From positions 330 to 64,329 of the forward strand of contig NZ_JAGGOY010000029.1 of NCBI RefSeq assembly GCF_018614095.1: 64,000 nt of DNA, in the 5' to 3' direction. Position numbers and translations under genes: made by a program. This DNA comes from Streptomyces sp. ISL-87 (GTDB lineage: Bacteria > Actinomycetota > Actinomycetes > Streptomycetales > Streptomycetaceae). Below, one piece after another: positions 63,845 through 64,000 of the stretch. Under the pieces are notes generated by a model that did no database searches, was not told where the DNA came from, and was given only the letters and a program-made list of their open reading frames with translations. The stretch's first letter is position 1. Every line of letters starts with the position of its first letter.

Positions 63845-64000
63845 TCGTCGCGTAAAGCGCCGAAGGCAGGAGCGGGGGAACCAAGGTAGGCGCCGGGACC
63901 GGCCATTGAGAGATGGCCACGGAACCGGCTAGGGGTTAAGCCGCGCGCTAGGTCGCGCGGCCGGGCAACTCACTCGCCCGAACCCGACAGCTCACCTCGT
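63845..64000 (+). ncRNA. ydaO/yuaA-type cyclic di-AMP riboswitch (3' end beyond window)
   Basis: The sequence carries the ordered conserved blocks of the ydaO aptamer: agcgccgaagg, gcgggggaacc, ggggttaagccg, and near the edge gcccgaacccgacagctcacctcgt-type sequence, which closes the fold. In Streptomyces this riboswitch lies in the long leader of cell-wall hydrolase genes such as rpfA, where c-di-AMP binding reduces expression. The window ends within or just at the 3' side of the aptamer; the controlled gene lies outside to the right. The intervening stems (gcgcgctaggtcgcgc, ggccattgagagatggcc) pair as expected. Confidence 0.88.

Overview
The window is chromosomal DNA from a Streptomyces, or a very close relative. 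Base composition is very GC-rich, codons end mostly in G or C, GTG and TTG starts are common, and tail-to-head overlaps (GTGA, ATGA) are frequent. The gene order (rpfB-ksgA-ispE, galE, tamR/tam, desaturase, ppc, rplY/pth, prs, glmU, tRNA-Gln, mfd, mazG, an Rpf/LysM protein, then a c-di-AMP riboswitch) matches, from memory, the conserved core region of S. coelicolor around SCO3150 to SCO3097. This is therefore mostly core chromosome, with a few fast-changing patches.

Left part (1-26.9 kb): a 5'-truncated resuscitation-promoting factor (rpfB); ksgA-ispE; an acyltransferase; an ABC-F ATPase; two paralogous membrane-anchored beta-propeller proteins; two LuxR-type response regulators flanking galE, the first with a dead receiver; the divergent tamR/tam pair with a VOC gene; a secreted FG-GAP repeat protein; a desaturase-TetR operon divergent from ppc, with tandem palindromes between them; a sortase-type surface protein; and the minus-strand housekeeping run glmU, prs, rplY, pth.

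Middle (27-36 kb): a tRNA-Gln(UUG) next to a helix-turn-helix/LAGLIDADG-like protein; a histidine kinase without a partner; a 7-bp minisatellite; and then the most unusual locus. Here YwqJ-type deaminase, SUKH-3, WHH-nuclease::SUKH and Imm35-like::collagen-like::deaminase::SUKH-4 proteins sit in two divergent operons with no visible secretion signals. A FilP/DivIVA-like coiled-coil gene follows.

Right part (36-64 kb): an MFS exporter; a MacB/FtsX-type ABC transporter; mfd; two related lipoproteins; a Type I-like DNA methyltransferase with an altered motif IV; a small membrane protein coupled to a Ser/Thr kinase; an XRE-DUF397 pair followed by scrambled, duplicated fragments of DUF397 and of the kinase TPR tail; a YfhO-like membrane protein whose 3' end overlaps one of those fragments; a SurA-like lipoprotein; mazG; a flavohemoglobin divergent from a cytochrome P450; an Rpf-LysM protein; and a ydaO-type c-di-AMP riboswitch that runs off the right edge and should control the next gene. 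Perfect long hairpins mark many operon ends, and several genes look leaderless.
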